This document shows positions 10,253-18,817 of a DNA stretch of 64,000 nucleotides, piece by piece. The position numbers were made by a program, and so were the translations under genes. Below the pieces are notes generated by a model that saw nothing but the letters and a program-made list of their open reading frames with translations, was not told where the DNA came from and made no database searches. Within the stretch, counting starts at the first letter, position 1; every line of letters begins with the position of its first letter. Source of the DNA: Arthrobacter glacialis (GTDB taxonomy: Bacteria > Actinomycetota > Actinomycetes > Actinomycetales > Micrococcaceae); assembly GCF_002909445.1 (NCBI RefSeq), contig NZ_PPXC01000003.1:124001-188000 (forward strand), in the 5' to 3' direction.

Positions 10253-10274
10253 CTAAGAAACGAACGTTCCTTAG
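10253..10274 (-). other. Hairpin spanning the atpH stop codon
   Basis: A near-perfect 10-bp inverted repeat (CTAAGAAACG and its complement with one G-U pair) surrounds the atpH stop codon at 10271-10273. It lies at the head of the 114-base atpH-atpA spacer. The role is unknown; mRNA processing or translational control are possibilities. Confidence 0.5.
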
Positions 10275-11086
10275 ACTGCCAACCGGCGGCGAAGTTCGGC
10301 AAGTCGTGTGGCTGCGGTTGCGTCAACAACCTCATCCCCCACAACAACCTTGATTCCGCCGACTAATGTCGGGTCGATATTGACATTGATCTTCAATTCG
10401 CGACCATAGAGATTGTTCAAACCGGCCTGCAGGCGCGTCAACTGCTCTGCGTTCAGGTCACGGGTGACACTGACGTAGGCAATCCAACGCTGCTGGCGTT
10501 TGGCAACCAATTCCACGAAACGTTGCACCAAGGCCGTGGGCTTGAGCCCGCGAGGGGCCAGTACGGCCTGGCGGATCAACAGGGCGGAGACGGTACTTGC
10601 CGCAGGAACAACGCGCAGCGCCAAGGCGCTCTTTGCTGCATCCGAGGCCTGTGAATCGTCTAACGCACGCTGCAGATCATGACTGGAGCCCACAACTCGG
10701 ATAAACGAGAAGAGTTCCTCTTCAAGCTTGTCCAGGTTGGCAGAGCCGTCACCCTGACCTTCAGCAACCGAGATCGCCGACGTTGCTGCCAAGACTTCTA
10801 GTGCATCGCCAAGGTCACGTGCCGAGCTCCATCGTGAGGCAACCAGTCCCAGAAACACGTTCTGTGCTTCCGGAGCAACGTTGCCCGCAAGGAGCTTGGC
10901 AACGAGGGCTGCCTTATCCGCGCTCTCACGAGAGGGATCAGTCAGGGCGCGGCGCAGGCCGGCGTTGCTGTCAAGGAGCTCCAAGATGGAAAAGAGGTCC
11001 TTAGCCAATGCGATCGACGCAGTGGCAAGCTTGGGTTCCAACGACTCCAAAGCCGCTGCCAATGACTTGCTCGATACACCTGCCAT
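10271..11086 (-). CDS. atpH: ATP synthase delta subunit
   Basis: The peripheral-stalk delta subunit, 271 residues, longer than the roughly 180 residues of E. coli delta but normal for actinobacteria, where an N-terminal extension is usual. The OSCP-like C-terminal domain ends with GGIKVVVGDEVVDATAATRL. The start codon overlaps the atpF stop codon (TAATG), so the two are translationally coupled. Confidence 0.95.
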   Translation of the reverse strand: MAGVSSKSLAAALESLEPKLATASIALAKDLFSILELLDSNAGLRRALTDPSRESADKAALVAKLLAGNVAPEAQNVFLGLVASRWSSARDLGDALEVLAATSAISVAEGQGDGSANLDKLEEELFSFIRVVGSSHDLQRALDDSQASDAAKSALALRVVPAASTVSALLIRQAVLAPRGLKPTALVQRFVELVAKRQQRWIAYVSVTRDLNAEQLTRLQAGLNNLYGRELKINVNIDPTLVGGIKVVVGDEVVDATAATRLAELRRRLAV

Positions 11087-11640
11087 TACTTCGACACACC
11101 CGCGTTCGCCTGGTTTTCCAGATCGGTCAGGAAGCGCTCAACAACACGGTTGGAACGCGCATCATCGTTGAGGGCTTCGCCCACGATTTTGCCTGCCAGC
11201 TGTGTTGCCAGTGTGCCAACCTCGTTGCGGAGGGAGTTCACTGCTGCAACACGCTCGGATTCGATCTGAACCTGGGCCTGAGCGGTGATGCGTGCAGATT
11301 CCTCTGCAGCCTTCTCCTTCAGGTCGGCCAGGATCTGTGCGCCTTCTGCACGGGCGCTCTCACGGATGCTGTTGGCTTCCGTGCGGGCGTCCAGCAGCTG
11401 GGCCTTGTACTGCTCCAAGAGGGCATTAGCTTCGGCCTGAGCCTCTTCTGCCTTCTCAATCCCGCCCTCGATGGCTTCTACACGATCCGTGTATGACTTC
11501 TCAAAGGTGGGTGCGATGAATTTCTTCACCACGAAGAGCAGGACAGCGAAAGCTACAGCCGTGACTAGAATTTCCCACGGGTTAGGCAGGAGTGGGTTTG
11601 CACCCTCACTAGCAGCGAGGATTACTTCTGCGGTAATCAT
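11086..11640 (-). CDS. atpF: ATP synthase b subunit
   Basis: The membrane-anchored peripheral stalk, 184 residues. It has one N-terminal membrane helix (PWEILVTAVAFAVLLFVV) followed by a long charged amphipathic coiled coil (KAEEAQAEANALLEQYKAQL) that dimerises and reaches the delta subunit. It lies 75 bases after atpE. Confidence 0.96.
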   Translation of the reverse strand: MITAEVILAASEGANPLLPNPWEILVTAVAFAVLLFVVKKFIAPTFEKSYTDRVEAIEGGIEKAEEAQAEANALLEQYKAQLLDARTEANSIRESARAEGAQILADLKEKAAEESARITAQAQVQIESERVAAVNSLRNEVGTLATQLAGKIVGEALNDDARSNRVVERFLTDLENQANAGVSK

Positions 11641-11715
11641 TTCTCACTAATCCTTAATCTGATATTCGTCCATGAACAACGGATCCTTTGGGATAAGGAC
11701 CCACAAGTCTTTGGA

Positions 11716-11931
11716 CTAGACGCCAACGACGAAGGCGAAGACCAAACCAAGGATGGCCAATGCTTCTGCAAGGGCGAAGCCGAGCAAAGCGATGGGCTGC
11801 AGGATGCGCTGAGCTTCCGGCTGGCGGGCTACACCGTTGATGTAGGCAGCGAAGATCATACCCACACCAATAGCCGAGCCAATTGCTGCCAGGCCGTAGC
11901 CAATCATGTTGAGCGAGCCGTGGAGTTCCAT
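11716..11931 (-). CDS. atpE: ATP synthase c subunit
   Basis: The proton-carrying rotor-ring subunit, 71 residues, two membrane helices joined by the polar loop ARQPEAQ. The proton-binding carboxylate is Glu56 in [10 protein letters not shown]. Helix 1 contains the Gly/Ala packing motif [14 protein letters not shown] small perfect hairpin lies just upstream of its AAAGGA ribosome site, a position where atpE mRNA often carries translation enhancers. Confidence 0.97.
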   Translation of the reverse strand: MELHGSLNMIGYGLAAIGSAIGVGMIFAAYINGVARQPEAQRILQPIALLGFALAEALAILGLVFAFVVGV

Positions 11932-11949
11932 TTCGTTCCTTTCAAGATA

Positions 11950-11964
11950 CCGGCATTGTGCCGG
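11950..11964 (-). promoter_or_regulatory. Small hairpin upstream of the atpE ribosome site
   Basis: CCGGCA-TTG-TGCCGG is a perfect 6-bp stem with a 3-base loop, ending about 10 bases before the AAAGGAACG ribosome site of atpE. It may tune translation of the highly expressed c subunit. Confidence 0.4.
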
Positions 11965-12018
11965 CAGGTTGTGAGGTGATTCTTTATTCGAGAAAAACTA
12001 AGGTGATGCGAGGAAAAC

Positions 12019-12831
12019 TTAGTGTGCGTCAGCTTCCAGGCTGCCCTGGATATAGATAGCTGTCAGCAAGGTGAAGACGAATGCCTGCAGCACCATGATC
12101 AACAGTTCCAAGCCATACATGGCTACAAAACCGATGATCACAGCAACGCCGGTGCCTTGGAGCAAGAGGTTGTCTTGTTCCGTCATCAAGAACCGTGCAC
12201 CGCTGGCTGCCAGGACCACAATCATGTGGCCGGCAAGCATTGTTGCCATCAAACGCAAGGAATGCGTCAGCGGGCGAACAATGAAGTTGGAAATGATTTC
12301 CAACGGCACCAGCAGGGGCAGGATCCAACCGGGAACACCGGAGGGAACAACTGCCAGCTTGAAGAACCGGATTCCATGCTTCTGAACACCAACAGCAATC
12401 CACGTGAAGTAGATAATCAAGGCAATTGCATAAGCACTGCCGGCGTGGGAGAAGGACGGAAGCTGCAAGAACGGAACAGCACCAAAGAGGTTGTTCAGCA
12501 GCACGAACAAGAACACTGAGAAGAGCAGCGGCACCCAGGGGCGGAAGTTCTTCTCACCCATGATGTCGCGGCCAACAGTGTTGCGCGCGAAGCTGTAGAA
12601 GCCTTCGGCGAAGAATTGGACTTTGCCCGGAACCAGTTTCGGGTTTCGGATCGCAGCCATAAAGAACCAAGTGATCAGAACCACCGACAAGATGATCATT
12701 ACCATCTGCTTGCCAAGTCCAGTGCCGTATTCGGCCATCCAGGGAAGGATGTCTGGGAGGTGGGTGTCACTAATCGTCGGTGGGATGAAGCCACCGTCAT
12801 TCGAGGCCATCGGAAGCGCAAACGCGGTCAA
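12019..12831 (-). CDS. atpB: ATP synthase a subunit
   Basis: The proton-channel subunit of Fo, about 270 residues with five to six membrane helices. The essential Arg is Arg193 in SLRLMATMLAGH, preceded by the FIVRPLTH segment. The start was set at TTG 12831 because AGAGAGGA lies 7 bases upstream and the N-terminus then reads MTAFALPMAS, like relatives. The longer frame from ATG 12867 has no ribosome site and adds twelve hydrophilic residues. ATG 12810 is a further alternative. Confidence 0.93.
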   Translation of the reverse strand: MTAFALPMASNDGGFIPPTISDTHLPDILPWMAEYGTGLGKQMVMIILSVVLITWFFMAAIRNPKLVPGKVQFFAEGFYSFARNTVGRDIMGEKNFRPWVPLLFSVFLFVLLNNLFGAVPFLQLPSFSHAGSAYAIALIIYFTWIAVGVQKHGIRFFKLAVVPSGVPGWILPLLVPLEIISNFIVRPLTHSLRLMATMLAGHMIVVLAASGARFLMTEQDNLLLQGTGVAVIIGFVAMYGLELLIMVLQAFVFTLLTAIYIQGSLEADAH

Positions 12832-12922
12832 CGCGCTGTCCTCTCTGCAGTTTCGGTCATAGGGCAAGTGTGGCGGCCCATCAAAAGATGGTCAGCACCG
12901 TGAAAAAGTCTGATGGTGGAAA

Positions 12923-13177
12923 TCATTGTTGCGGCGTATCATCGTGGCGGCCATGCCTTTGATGATGCCGGGCGAGAAAATATCCACACACCGCCCCAAC
13001 AGGCAGGGCAGCGAACAGAATCCAACCAGTATTCAACAAATTGTCCACTCCCCACCCTATCAAACCCCAGAGCAGGATTCCGCCAATAATGTAGGTGAAG
13101 TCCAGCTTTCCGGCATCAGACTTGGGTGGAACTACCACGTGATGAGGCTCGTGGTCAGCCGGGTTCTTATTCGCCAT
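12923..13177 (-). CDS. AtpZ/AtpI-like small membrane protein
   Basis: An 84-residue protein with two predicted membrane helices (YIIGGILLWGLIGWGVD and WILFAALPVGAVCGYFLA) and a His-rich C-terminal tail. It fits the putative F1Fo-ATPase accessory family (PF09527) thought to help with c-ring assembly or Mg2+/Ca2+ transport. The ATG at 13177 overlaps the end of the upstream atpI gene by 11 bases. The much longer open frame upstream is in shadow of atpI and was discarded. Confidence 0.8.
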   Translation of the reverse strand: MANKNPADHEPHHVVVPPKSDAGKLDFTYIIGGILLWGLIGWGVDNLLNTGWILFAALPVGAVCGYFLARHHQRHGRHDDTPQQ

Positions 13178-13676
13178 GAGGCAGATCCTTTGCGTCGTTT
13201 TTGTCCTGCGGATCCACCGCTGCCGGTTCGTCAAAGAACAAGAAACGCTGCTTGCTGAAAATGACAACCTCCGTGGCCTGCCACAACAAGACACTGACGA
13301 CGGCGGCAGCCGCAAACCAGGGCTTGTTGAGCCAAGTGGGGGTGCCGAGCGCAAAAAGCACTGCCGCGAATCCCACAACCTTGACGAAGTACGTCATGAC
13401 GAACACACCCATGACAGCCGATGGCATCTTCTTACTGGCGAGGTGACCCACCAGCAGACTCAGGCCAAAGAAGGCCATCACCAGGAGCGAGCCGAACAGC
13501 ACGCTGAGCACGCCGTCGAGGTTTGTGAAGAAGAAAGCCACAACCACCATGACCACCAAGGCCATTCCACCCACCAGAAGGCAACGCTTCAGGATGTTCC
13601 AACTGGGGCTCGCAGTGGGACCGGAGGCCACAAGATGACCTCGTGCAACGCTGTGTTGGGCGCCTTTGTCCTTCAT
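13167..13676 (-). CDS. atpI: ATP synthase subunit I-like protein, first gene of the atp operon
   Basis: A 169-residue membrane protein with four predicted helices after a hydrophilic N-terminus, matching AtpI proteins that aid c-ring assembly. The position as first gene before atpB is the same as Rv1303 in M. tuberculosis. The C-terminal tail is charged. A plausible promoter lies upstream (TTGAAA, 17 bases, AATATT). Confidence 0.8.
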   Translation of the reverse strand: MKDKGAQHSVARGHLVASGPTASPSWNILKRCLLVGGMALVVMVVVAFFFTNLDGVLSVLFGSLLVMAFFGLSLLVGHLASKKMPSAVMGVFVMTYFVKVVGFAAVLFALGTPTWLNKPWFAAAAVVSVLLWQATEVVIFSKQRFLFFDEPAAVDPQDKNDAKDLPHGE

Positions 13677-13714
13677 GGGAACTCCAAAATGGGGAATGAT
13701 TGGGGCAGGAAAGA

Positions 13715-13743
13715 AATATTGTGCACGAATGTGACGTTTTCAA
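13715..13743 (-). promoter_or_regulatory. Candidate atp operon promoter
   Basis: On the minus strand TTGAAA (13738-13743) and AATATT (13715-13720) are 17 bases apart, about 40 bases before the atpI start. The spacer length is ideal for a housekeeping sigma factor. Confidence 0.45.
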
Positions 13744-13821
13744 GGTATGGCGGTGCGATAGTCACCGTAGGGAATTCTACACGACATAGAAGTTCATTAC
13801 GACGTGGGGGTTCCTATAAGT

Positions 13822-14859
13822 TTAGCTGCTGCGCTTGGCCCGCCGGCCAAGGTAGCGCTGAAACAGCGTTGGGGAGCGTAAATAGGCCAGGACAATCAGG
13901 AAGCCGGCAGCCGTGGCAATAAGCTGCACCATTTCCCCGCCCCGAGCCGCAGCAATGCCCAGAAGACTCACTAACAAGGTCGCCAGCGACACAACGGCCG
14001 TGGCCGCACCATGGCTCAGGCCAACAATTGTCAGGCGCTGATAAACGTGCTCGCGGTGCGCCACATACCAACGCTCACCTGCCAGAAGCCTGCGCAGGAA
14101 CGTCACAAACGTGTCCGTCAGGTAGATCAACACGGGGGAGAAAATATACTCCACGGGAACGCCGGACAAGAAAGCGCACATTGCGGTGACAGCTATGGAG
14201 GCGCCCAGCAAATAGCTGCCCACGTCCCCCAGGAACACATTGTTGCGTCCCAGGTTCCACGGCAGGAAGCCGGCAAAAGCCATCGCTATGGCAATGCCAA
14301 CATAGACCAGCCAGGAATGGCCTGTGGCGTAGCCGGCGTAAGCGTACAGGCCACCCACCAACAGTCCGTGCATTCCAGAGATGCCGTTGATGCCGTCCAT
14401 GAAGTTGGCAACGTTGATGTAGGCGGCCACGGCAATGGCGCCTGCCGGAATGAGCCAGAGCTGTTGCTGGCCCGGATCAATGATGGCCACAGCGGCTGTT
14501 GCCGCTCCTCCCACCAGGAGCTGCAAACTGGCACGGACCTTCACGCTCAAGCCGCGAATATCCTCAATCCAGCCAATGGTTGCCGCAGCCAGCATGAGCG
14601 CAACAATCACCACAAGGATCAAGGCACCCTGGTTCCCCGGCCCGGACTGGGGAAGGAAGATGGCCACCAGCACGGCGGCGGGCAACGCGACCGCCGTCGT
14701 AATTCCCATGCCACGAATGGTGGGGATTTGGTGCGAGGAGCGCGCATTGGGGACGTCAAGGACGCCGGCCCGGGCCAGCAGCGGACGAACCACCACAGGC
14801 AAAAGCAGTGCCAGGATCAACGCAATGGCACCGACTGTTATAAAAGCTGCGAGTTCCAT
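13822..14859 (-). CDS. Polyprenyl-phosphate HexNAc-1-phosphate transferase (WecA/MraY family)
   Basis: A 345-residue integral membrane enzyme with about ten helices that moves a sugar-1-phosphate (typically GlcNAc-1-P) from UDP-sugar to a polyprenyl phosphate, starting an envelope glycan. The family motifs are NVANFMDGINGI, FLGDVGSYLLG (catalytic Asp, Mg2+) and the substrate loop HREHVYQRL. In M. tuberculosis the homologue WecA/Rfe also sits just upstream of the ATP synthase genes. Here the start overlaps the stop of the nucleotide-sugar dehydratase gene (TAATG), so the two are co-translated. Confidence 0.9.
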   Translation of the reverse strand: MELAAFITVGAIALILALLLPVVVRPLLARAGVLDVPNARSSHQIPTIRGMGITTAVALPAAVLVAIFLPQSGPGNQGALILVVIVALMLAAATIGWIEDIRGLSVKVRASLQLLVGGAATAAVAIIDPGQQQLWLIPAGAIAVAAYINVANFMDGINGISGMHGLLVGGLYAYAGYATGHSWLVYVGIAIAMAFAGFLPWNLGRNNVFLGDVGSYLLGASIAVTAMCAFLSGVPVEYIFSPVLIYLTDTFVTFLRRLLAGERWYVAHREHVYQRLTIVGLSHGAATAVVSLATLLVSLLGIAAARGGEMVQLIATAAGFLIVLAYLRSPTLFQRYLGRRAKRSS

Positions 14860-16742
14860 TACGCTCCCGCCGCTACGTCGCCGTCGGAGTCATCGATGCT
14901 GGGGGCATCATCACCCGCCTCGTCGCGGCACCGTTGCAGCCACAGTTCCAAATCCAGCTCAGCCGGGTTCAGGGGGCGTGCCTGGGTGTGGGAAATCTTC
15001 TTGTGCCCGTCCGGATCCTGGACCTCATCCTCACCGGTCAACTGTTCGTGCAGTTTCTCCGAGGGGCGCAGGCCCGTGATCTTGATCTTAATGTCACGTC
15101 CCGACATGGCGATCATGCGCTCGGCAACATCCATGATGCGCACCGGCTCGCCCATGTCCAGGATCAGCACGTCACCGCCGTGGCCGATGGCGCCGGCCTG
15201 GATGACCAGCTGGCAGGCTTCGGGGATGGTCATGAAGAAACGCGTCACCTCCGGATGCGTGACAGTCACCGGACCGCCATTGTTGATCTGGTCCGTGAAC
15301 AGCGGCAGCATGGAGCCTCGACTGCCAATCACATTGCCAAAGCGCACCGACACATAGCGTTTGCCGGTCTCCCCCGCCATCCAGGCCGTGAGTTTCTCCG
15401 CTGCACGCTTGGAATGACCCAGGGCAGTGGTGGGGCTGGCCGCCTTGTCGGTGGAAACGTTCACAAAAGTTTCAACATCAACGCTGCGGGCGGCCTGGAG
15501 CACATTCAGGGAGCCCAGCACGTTGGTCTTCCAACCCTCCTTGGGGTACATCTGCAGCAGCGGTGCATGCTTGAGTGCCGCTGCGTGGAAGACAACTTCG
15601 GGACGGCGCTGGGCAAAAATCTCATTAAGGGACTCGGCGTCCCGGATGTCCGCGAGCACAATGTTGGCATCCTGGAGCAGGCCGTGGCCCACAATGGAAA
15701 GCTGCGTTTGCTGGAGACCGGATTCGTCACGGTCCAACATCATGAGCTCGGCCGGATCAAAACCGTGCAGCTGACGGCAGAGTTCGGAGCCAATGGAGCC
15801 GCCGGCGCCCGTAACAAGCACCCGCTTGCCCCTGATGTAGCCGGCAATTTCCTCCACCTGCGTTTCCACGGGTGTGCGGCCAATGAGGTCGGCGACGTCG
15901 ATCTCCCGGAAGTCCGTCAACCCGCCCTTGTGGTCCCTGTTGGTGTTGCTGCTGAGCATCTCCTGCAGCGGCGGGAGCACCAGAACCTTGACGCCCAGAC
16001 CTGACACGCTGTCCGAGATCTCGCGGATGCGCTTGGCGCTGAGGTGCGCCACGGCAAGGACCACAACTGTGGACTTGGTGCGCTTGATGATTTCCGGGAG
16101 CTCACGTCCACCGCCCAGAACACCTACCGAACTCAACCGCAGACGCTTTTTCGAGGCGTCGTCGTCAATGAGACCCACGGGCACGTAGGGCGACTCCGGG
16201 TCTTGGACCATGCGGGTCACCAGCGAGTTGCCCAGGAAACCTGCTCCGTAAATCAGCGTCCGCTGGGCTTCTTCGCCAAAGATCGGTTTCCCCTCAACGT
16301 ACAGCCGCTTGGCGTACCGCACGGCGGCCATGGACAGGGCCGCGAAGGGGAAGGCAATGATGGCCACTGAACGGGCAATGTGGAGCTCGTTGATGAAAAG
16401 TGAGAGAAAGACGCTGGTGACAACACCCACAATCAACGTCACGGCAATGAGCACCCGTGCTTCGTGGATGCTGCCAAAGGTGTACCGGCCCCGGTACAGG
16501 GCCATATACCAACCGGCAATGAGCTGCGTGGCGACGGCAACACCTATCAGCACGGCCAAGCCAACAAAGTTTATGAGACCAATATCGAGCTCATAACGGA
16601 GTAAAACCGCCAAAAAGAGGGCCACCGCCCATGCCAGGGAATCGAGAATCGCCTGTGACCAGAGCCACAGCAGCGGCTTGCGCTCCCCGTCCCCGGAAAT
16701 GACCGCGGGGTTGCCGGCTGCCTGTTTGCTGGAGGTATTCAA
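14859..16742 (-). CDS. Membrane nucleotide-sugar 4,6-dehydratase (CapD/FlaA1/PglF type)
   Basis: A 627-residue enzyme with four N-terminal membrane helices (about residues 25-130). A first Rossmann-like domain (about 140-270) and a C-terminal extended-SDR domain follow, the latter starting with the NAD motif TGAGGSIGSELCRQL. The catalytic region reads VSTDKAASPTTALGHSKRAAE, where Lys replaces the classical Tyr, as in PglF, WbpM and FlaA1. Such enzymes convert UDP-GlcNAc to a 4-keto-6-deoxy sugar for modified amino sugars. Coupling to a HexNAc-1-P transferase suggests a dedicated first sugar. The acidic C-terminus (SIDDSDGDVAAGA) is unusual but short. Confidence 0.88.
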   Translation of the reverse strand: MNTSSKQAAGNPAVISGDGERKPLLWLWSQAILDSLAWAVALFLAVLLRYELDIGLINFVGLAVLIGVAVATQLIAGWYMALYRGRYTFGSIHEARVLIAVTLIVGVVTSVFLSLFINELHIARSVAIIAFPFAALSMAAVRYAKRLYVEGKPIFGEEAQRTLIYGAGFLGNSLVTRMVQDPESPYVPVGLIDDDASKKRLRLSSVGVLGGGRELPEIIKRTKSTVVVLAVAHLSAKRIREISDSVSGLGVKVLVLPPLQEMLSSNTNRDHKGGLTDFREIDVADLIGRTPVETQVEEIAGYIRGKRVLVTGAGGSIGSELCRQLHGFDPAELMMLDRDESGLQQTQLSIVGHGLLQDANIVLADIRDAESLNEIFAQRRPEVVFHAAALKHAPLLQMYPKEGWKTNVLGSLNVLQAARSVDVETFVNVSTDKAASPTTALGHSKRAAEKLTAWMAGETGKRYVSVRFGNVIGSRGSMLPLFTDQINNGGPVTVTHPEVTRFFMTIPEACQLVIQAGAIGHGGDVLILDMGEPVRIMDVAERMIAMSGRDIKIKITGLRPSEKLHEQLTGEDEVQDPDGHKKISHTQARPLNPAELDLELWLQRCRDEAGDDAPSIDDSDGDVAAGA

Positions 16743-16937
16743 CGTGATTCGTTTTTCCGTATTCTGCCCGGTTGTTGCTGACTAAGGCCCAGTTGTCCAC
16801 GGCGCAACAGTCCACAAGATGGTGGCTGTACTAAAGTGGAGGGTACACAAGAATAGTAATCCCTTCCGATGATTACTCACTGTTTAGCCGTGCCGGATGC
16901 CGCGCCTCGCCGCGAGCACCGCCCGAGAGGACCCTCC

Positions 16938-17837
16938 TTGACCGATACCGTAGCCGTCGCTGCCGTCACCTTTGACAGGCCCGAGGACGTACGCACATTG
17001 CTGGGGGCCCTTGCACAGCAAACCCACACCCCGCACGCCATAGCCTTGGTGGATTCAGGCACCGAGGCCGTGGGCCACATCGCCGCAGAGGCGGCTGCGC
17101 CGGTTACGTACGTGCGCTCACTGGCCAATCTGGGCGGTGCCGGCGGGTTCTCGCTGGCCATCTTGAACGCCATTGCCTCCGGTGCGGACTGGGTGTGGAT
17201 CATGGACGACGACGCCCATCCCGAAGATCCCGCTTGCCTGGCCACGCTGTTGGCGGCCGCCAAGACCCGCGGCCTGGACGTTGTGGTGCCCTTGATTGTG
17301 GCCCCCGGCGAACCCACCAAACTGTCCTTCCCGTTCCGGATTGACGGCCACCTGACGCATGACCGCGCAGTGGTTGAGCCGCTGGGCTTCATTGACAATG
17401 TGGGCCAGTTCTTCAATGGCGCCTTGATCCGCACCGATGTCTTCTTCAAGGTGGGCCTGCCCGATCTGCGCCTGTTTATCCGCGGCGATGAAACTGACTT
17501 CATGCTGCGCCTGCGCGAAGCCAAGGTGAAATTTGGCACCGTGACCTCCGTTGCCCTGACCCACCCGGCCGGTTGGGGTGAAGTTCAGGAAGTCCTGGGC
17601 GACCGCCTGCACGTGCTGGTTCCGGAAACTCCCTTCAAGCGTTTTTACTACTACCGCAACCGCGGATTCCTCACCCGCAAGCATCGCCGCGTGCGCTCCT
17701 TGGTGGCAGATGCCGTGGGTTATCCGCTGTTCTTCCTTAAAAAGGGCGACGTCAAGGGGTTGCTCAAATGGGCCAGCACCTATGGGGCCGGTCTGCGTGG
17801 GGCAAAATTTGGTCCCATGAAGGACCAGAAGTTTTGA
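16938..17837 (+). CDS. GlfT1-like family 2 glycosyltransferase
   Basis: A 299-residue GT-A glycosyltransferase resembling the galactofuranosyltransferase GlfT1 of mycobacteria. Shared features are LANLGGAGGF, the DxD-type MDDDAHPED, FFNGALIRTD and LPDLRLFIRGDETDF (likely catalytic Asp/Glu). A HPAGW segment and the C-terminal RFYYYRNRGFL follow. The start was set at TTG 16938, with AGAGGA 6 bases upstream; an ATG at 16869 has no ribosome site. The sugar and acceptor are not known, but galactofuranose or rhamnose transfer to an envelope glycan is likely. The next gene overlaps it by 4 bases. Confidence 0.85.
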   Translation: MTDTVAVAAVTFDRPEDVRTLLGALAQQTHTPHAIALVDSGTEAVGHIAAEAAAPVTYVRSLANLGGAGGFSLAILNAIASGADWVWIMDDDAHPEDPACLATLLAAAKTRGLDVVVPLIVAPGEPTKLSFPFRIDGHLTHDRAVVEPLGFIDNVGQFFNGALIRTDVFFKVGLPDLRLFIRGDETDFMLRLREAKVKFGTVTSVALTHPAGWGEVQEVLGDRLHVLVPETPFKRFYYYRNRGFLTRKHRRVRSLVADAVGYPLFFLKKGDVKGLLKWASTYGAGLRGAKFGPMKDQKF

Positions 17838-18817
17838 GTTTGAGCCGGCGGGAGCAGTTTTACCTTGTCATCACCACGTTTAACCGTGCTGACTACCTTG
17901 CCGATCTGCTCGACTCGATTGCCGCGCTGGAGCCCGCCCCGGATGGCGTGATTGTTGTCAACAACGCCAGCACCGACGGCACCGTTTCGGTCATTGAGCA
18001 GGCCCGGGCGCACTGTGCCGCCCTGCCGTCCCCCGTCGCCGTGATTCATCACGAGCTTGCTGTCAATTCAGGCGGCGCTGGCGGATTCTCCGCAGGTGTG
18101 GAGCGTGCCCTGGCCGAGGGCGCCCAATGGATGTGGCTCATGGACGACGACGTCACCACCGTTCCCGGGGCGATCGCTGCCTTTGGACCCTGGATGGAGA
18201 AATACGACGCCATCATTGGACGCCGCTACGACGCATCGGGTGAACCGTTCTACTGGCAGAACAACTTCAGCACCTTCTTGGGTTTCCCCCTGCCCGTACG
18301 CGGCGACGTCTTTGATAAGACCAACGAATTTGCCACCAATGTGGGTTGCTTTGAGGGCATGCTGGTGCATGCCGATGCCGTGCGAGGTGTTGGCCTGCCG
18401 GATCCACGATTCTTCCTGAACTGGGATGACACCACCTTTGGCTGGTTGATTTCGCTCCAGCGGCCTGTGCGCTACGTCAACGAGTTTGTGCTGCATAAGG
18501 CTCGCGCCCAGCGCAGCATGGATCTGGGCATTCGGCACCTCAACGACTCCTCAGATCTGAGCCGTTACTACGTCATGCGCAACCGGGGACTGGTGGGGCA
18601 GTACCTACGGGTCCACGGACTCTTCAACCCGGTTGGCTTCGCCCTGGGGACAGCCTTGACCGCTGCCAAGGAGATGCTGCGGCTGGTGGCCGTGGAGCGG
18701 ACCCTGCGGGGCTGGCGCAAACTCTGGAAAGGGTGGTTGGAGTCCAGACGGATTCTTGCCGCCACGGACTTTGAGCCGATGCCCGCCCTGGAGCAGGTGA
18801 GTCCGCATGAGCAGTGA
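17834..18817 (+). CDS. Second GlfT1-like family 2 glycosyltransferase
   Basis: A 327-residue paralogue of the preceding enzyme. It has the same layout: TTFNRADYLADLL, VVNNASTDGT, NSGGAGGFSAG, the metal motif LMDDDVTT, LPDPRFFLNWDDTTF and the C-terminal YYVMRNRGL. The TTG start overlaps the upstream TGA stop (TTGA), indicating coupling; a second TTG lies two codons on. The two probably add successive or alternate residues to one glycan, as GlfT1 and GlfT2 do, although neither is as long as GlfT2. Confidence 0.82.
   Translation: MSLSRREQFYLVITTFNRADYLADLLDSIAALEPAPDGVIVVNNASTDGTVSVIEQARAHCAALPSPVAVIHHELAVNSGGAGGFSAGVERALAEGAQWMWLMDDDVTTVPGAIAAFGPWMEKYDAIIGRRYDASGEPFYWQNNFSTFLGFPLPVRGDVFDKTNEFATNVGCFEGMLVHADAVRGVGLPDPRFFLNWDDTTFGWLISLQRPVRYVNEFVLHKARAQRSMDLGIRHLNDSSDLSRYYVMRNRGLVGQYLRVHGLFNPVGFALGTALTAAKEMLRLVAVERTLRGWRKLWKGWLESRRILAATDFEPMPALEQVSPHEQ

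Noticed and set aside
13178-13378. Longer start for the AtpZ-like protein
   Set aside because: The additional 67 residues overlap atpI in another frame and have shadow-like composition; ATG 13177 fits the family.
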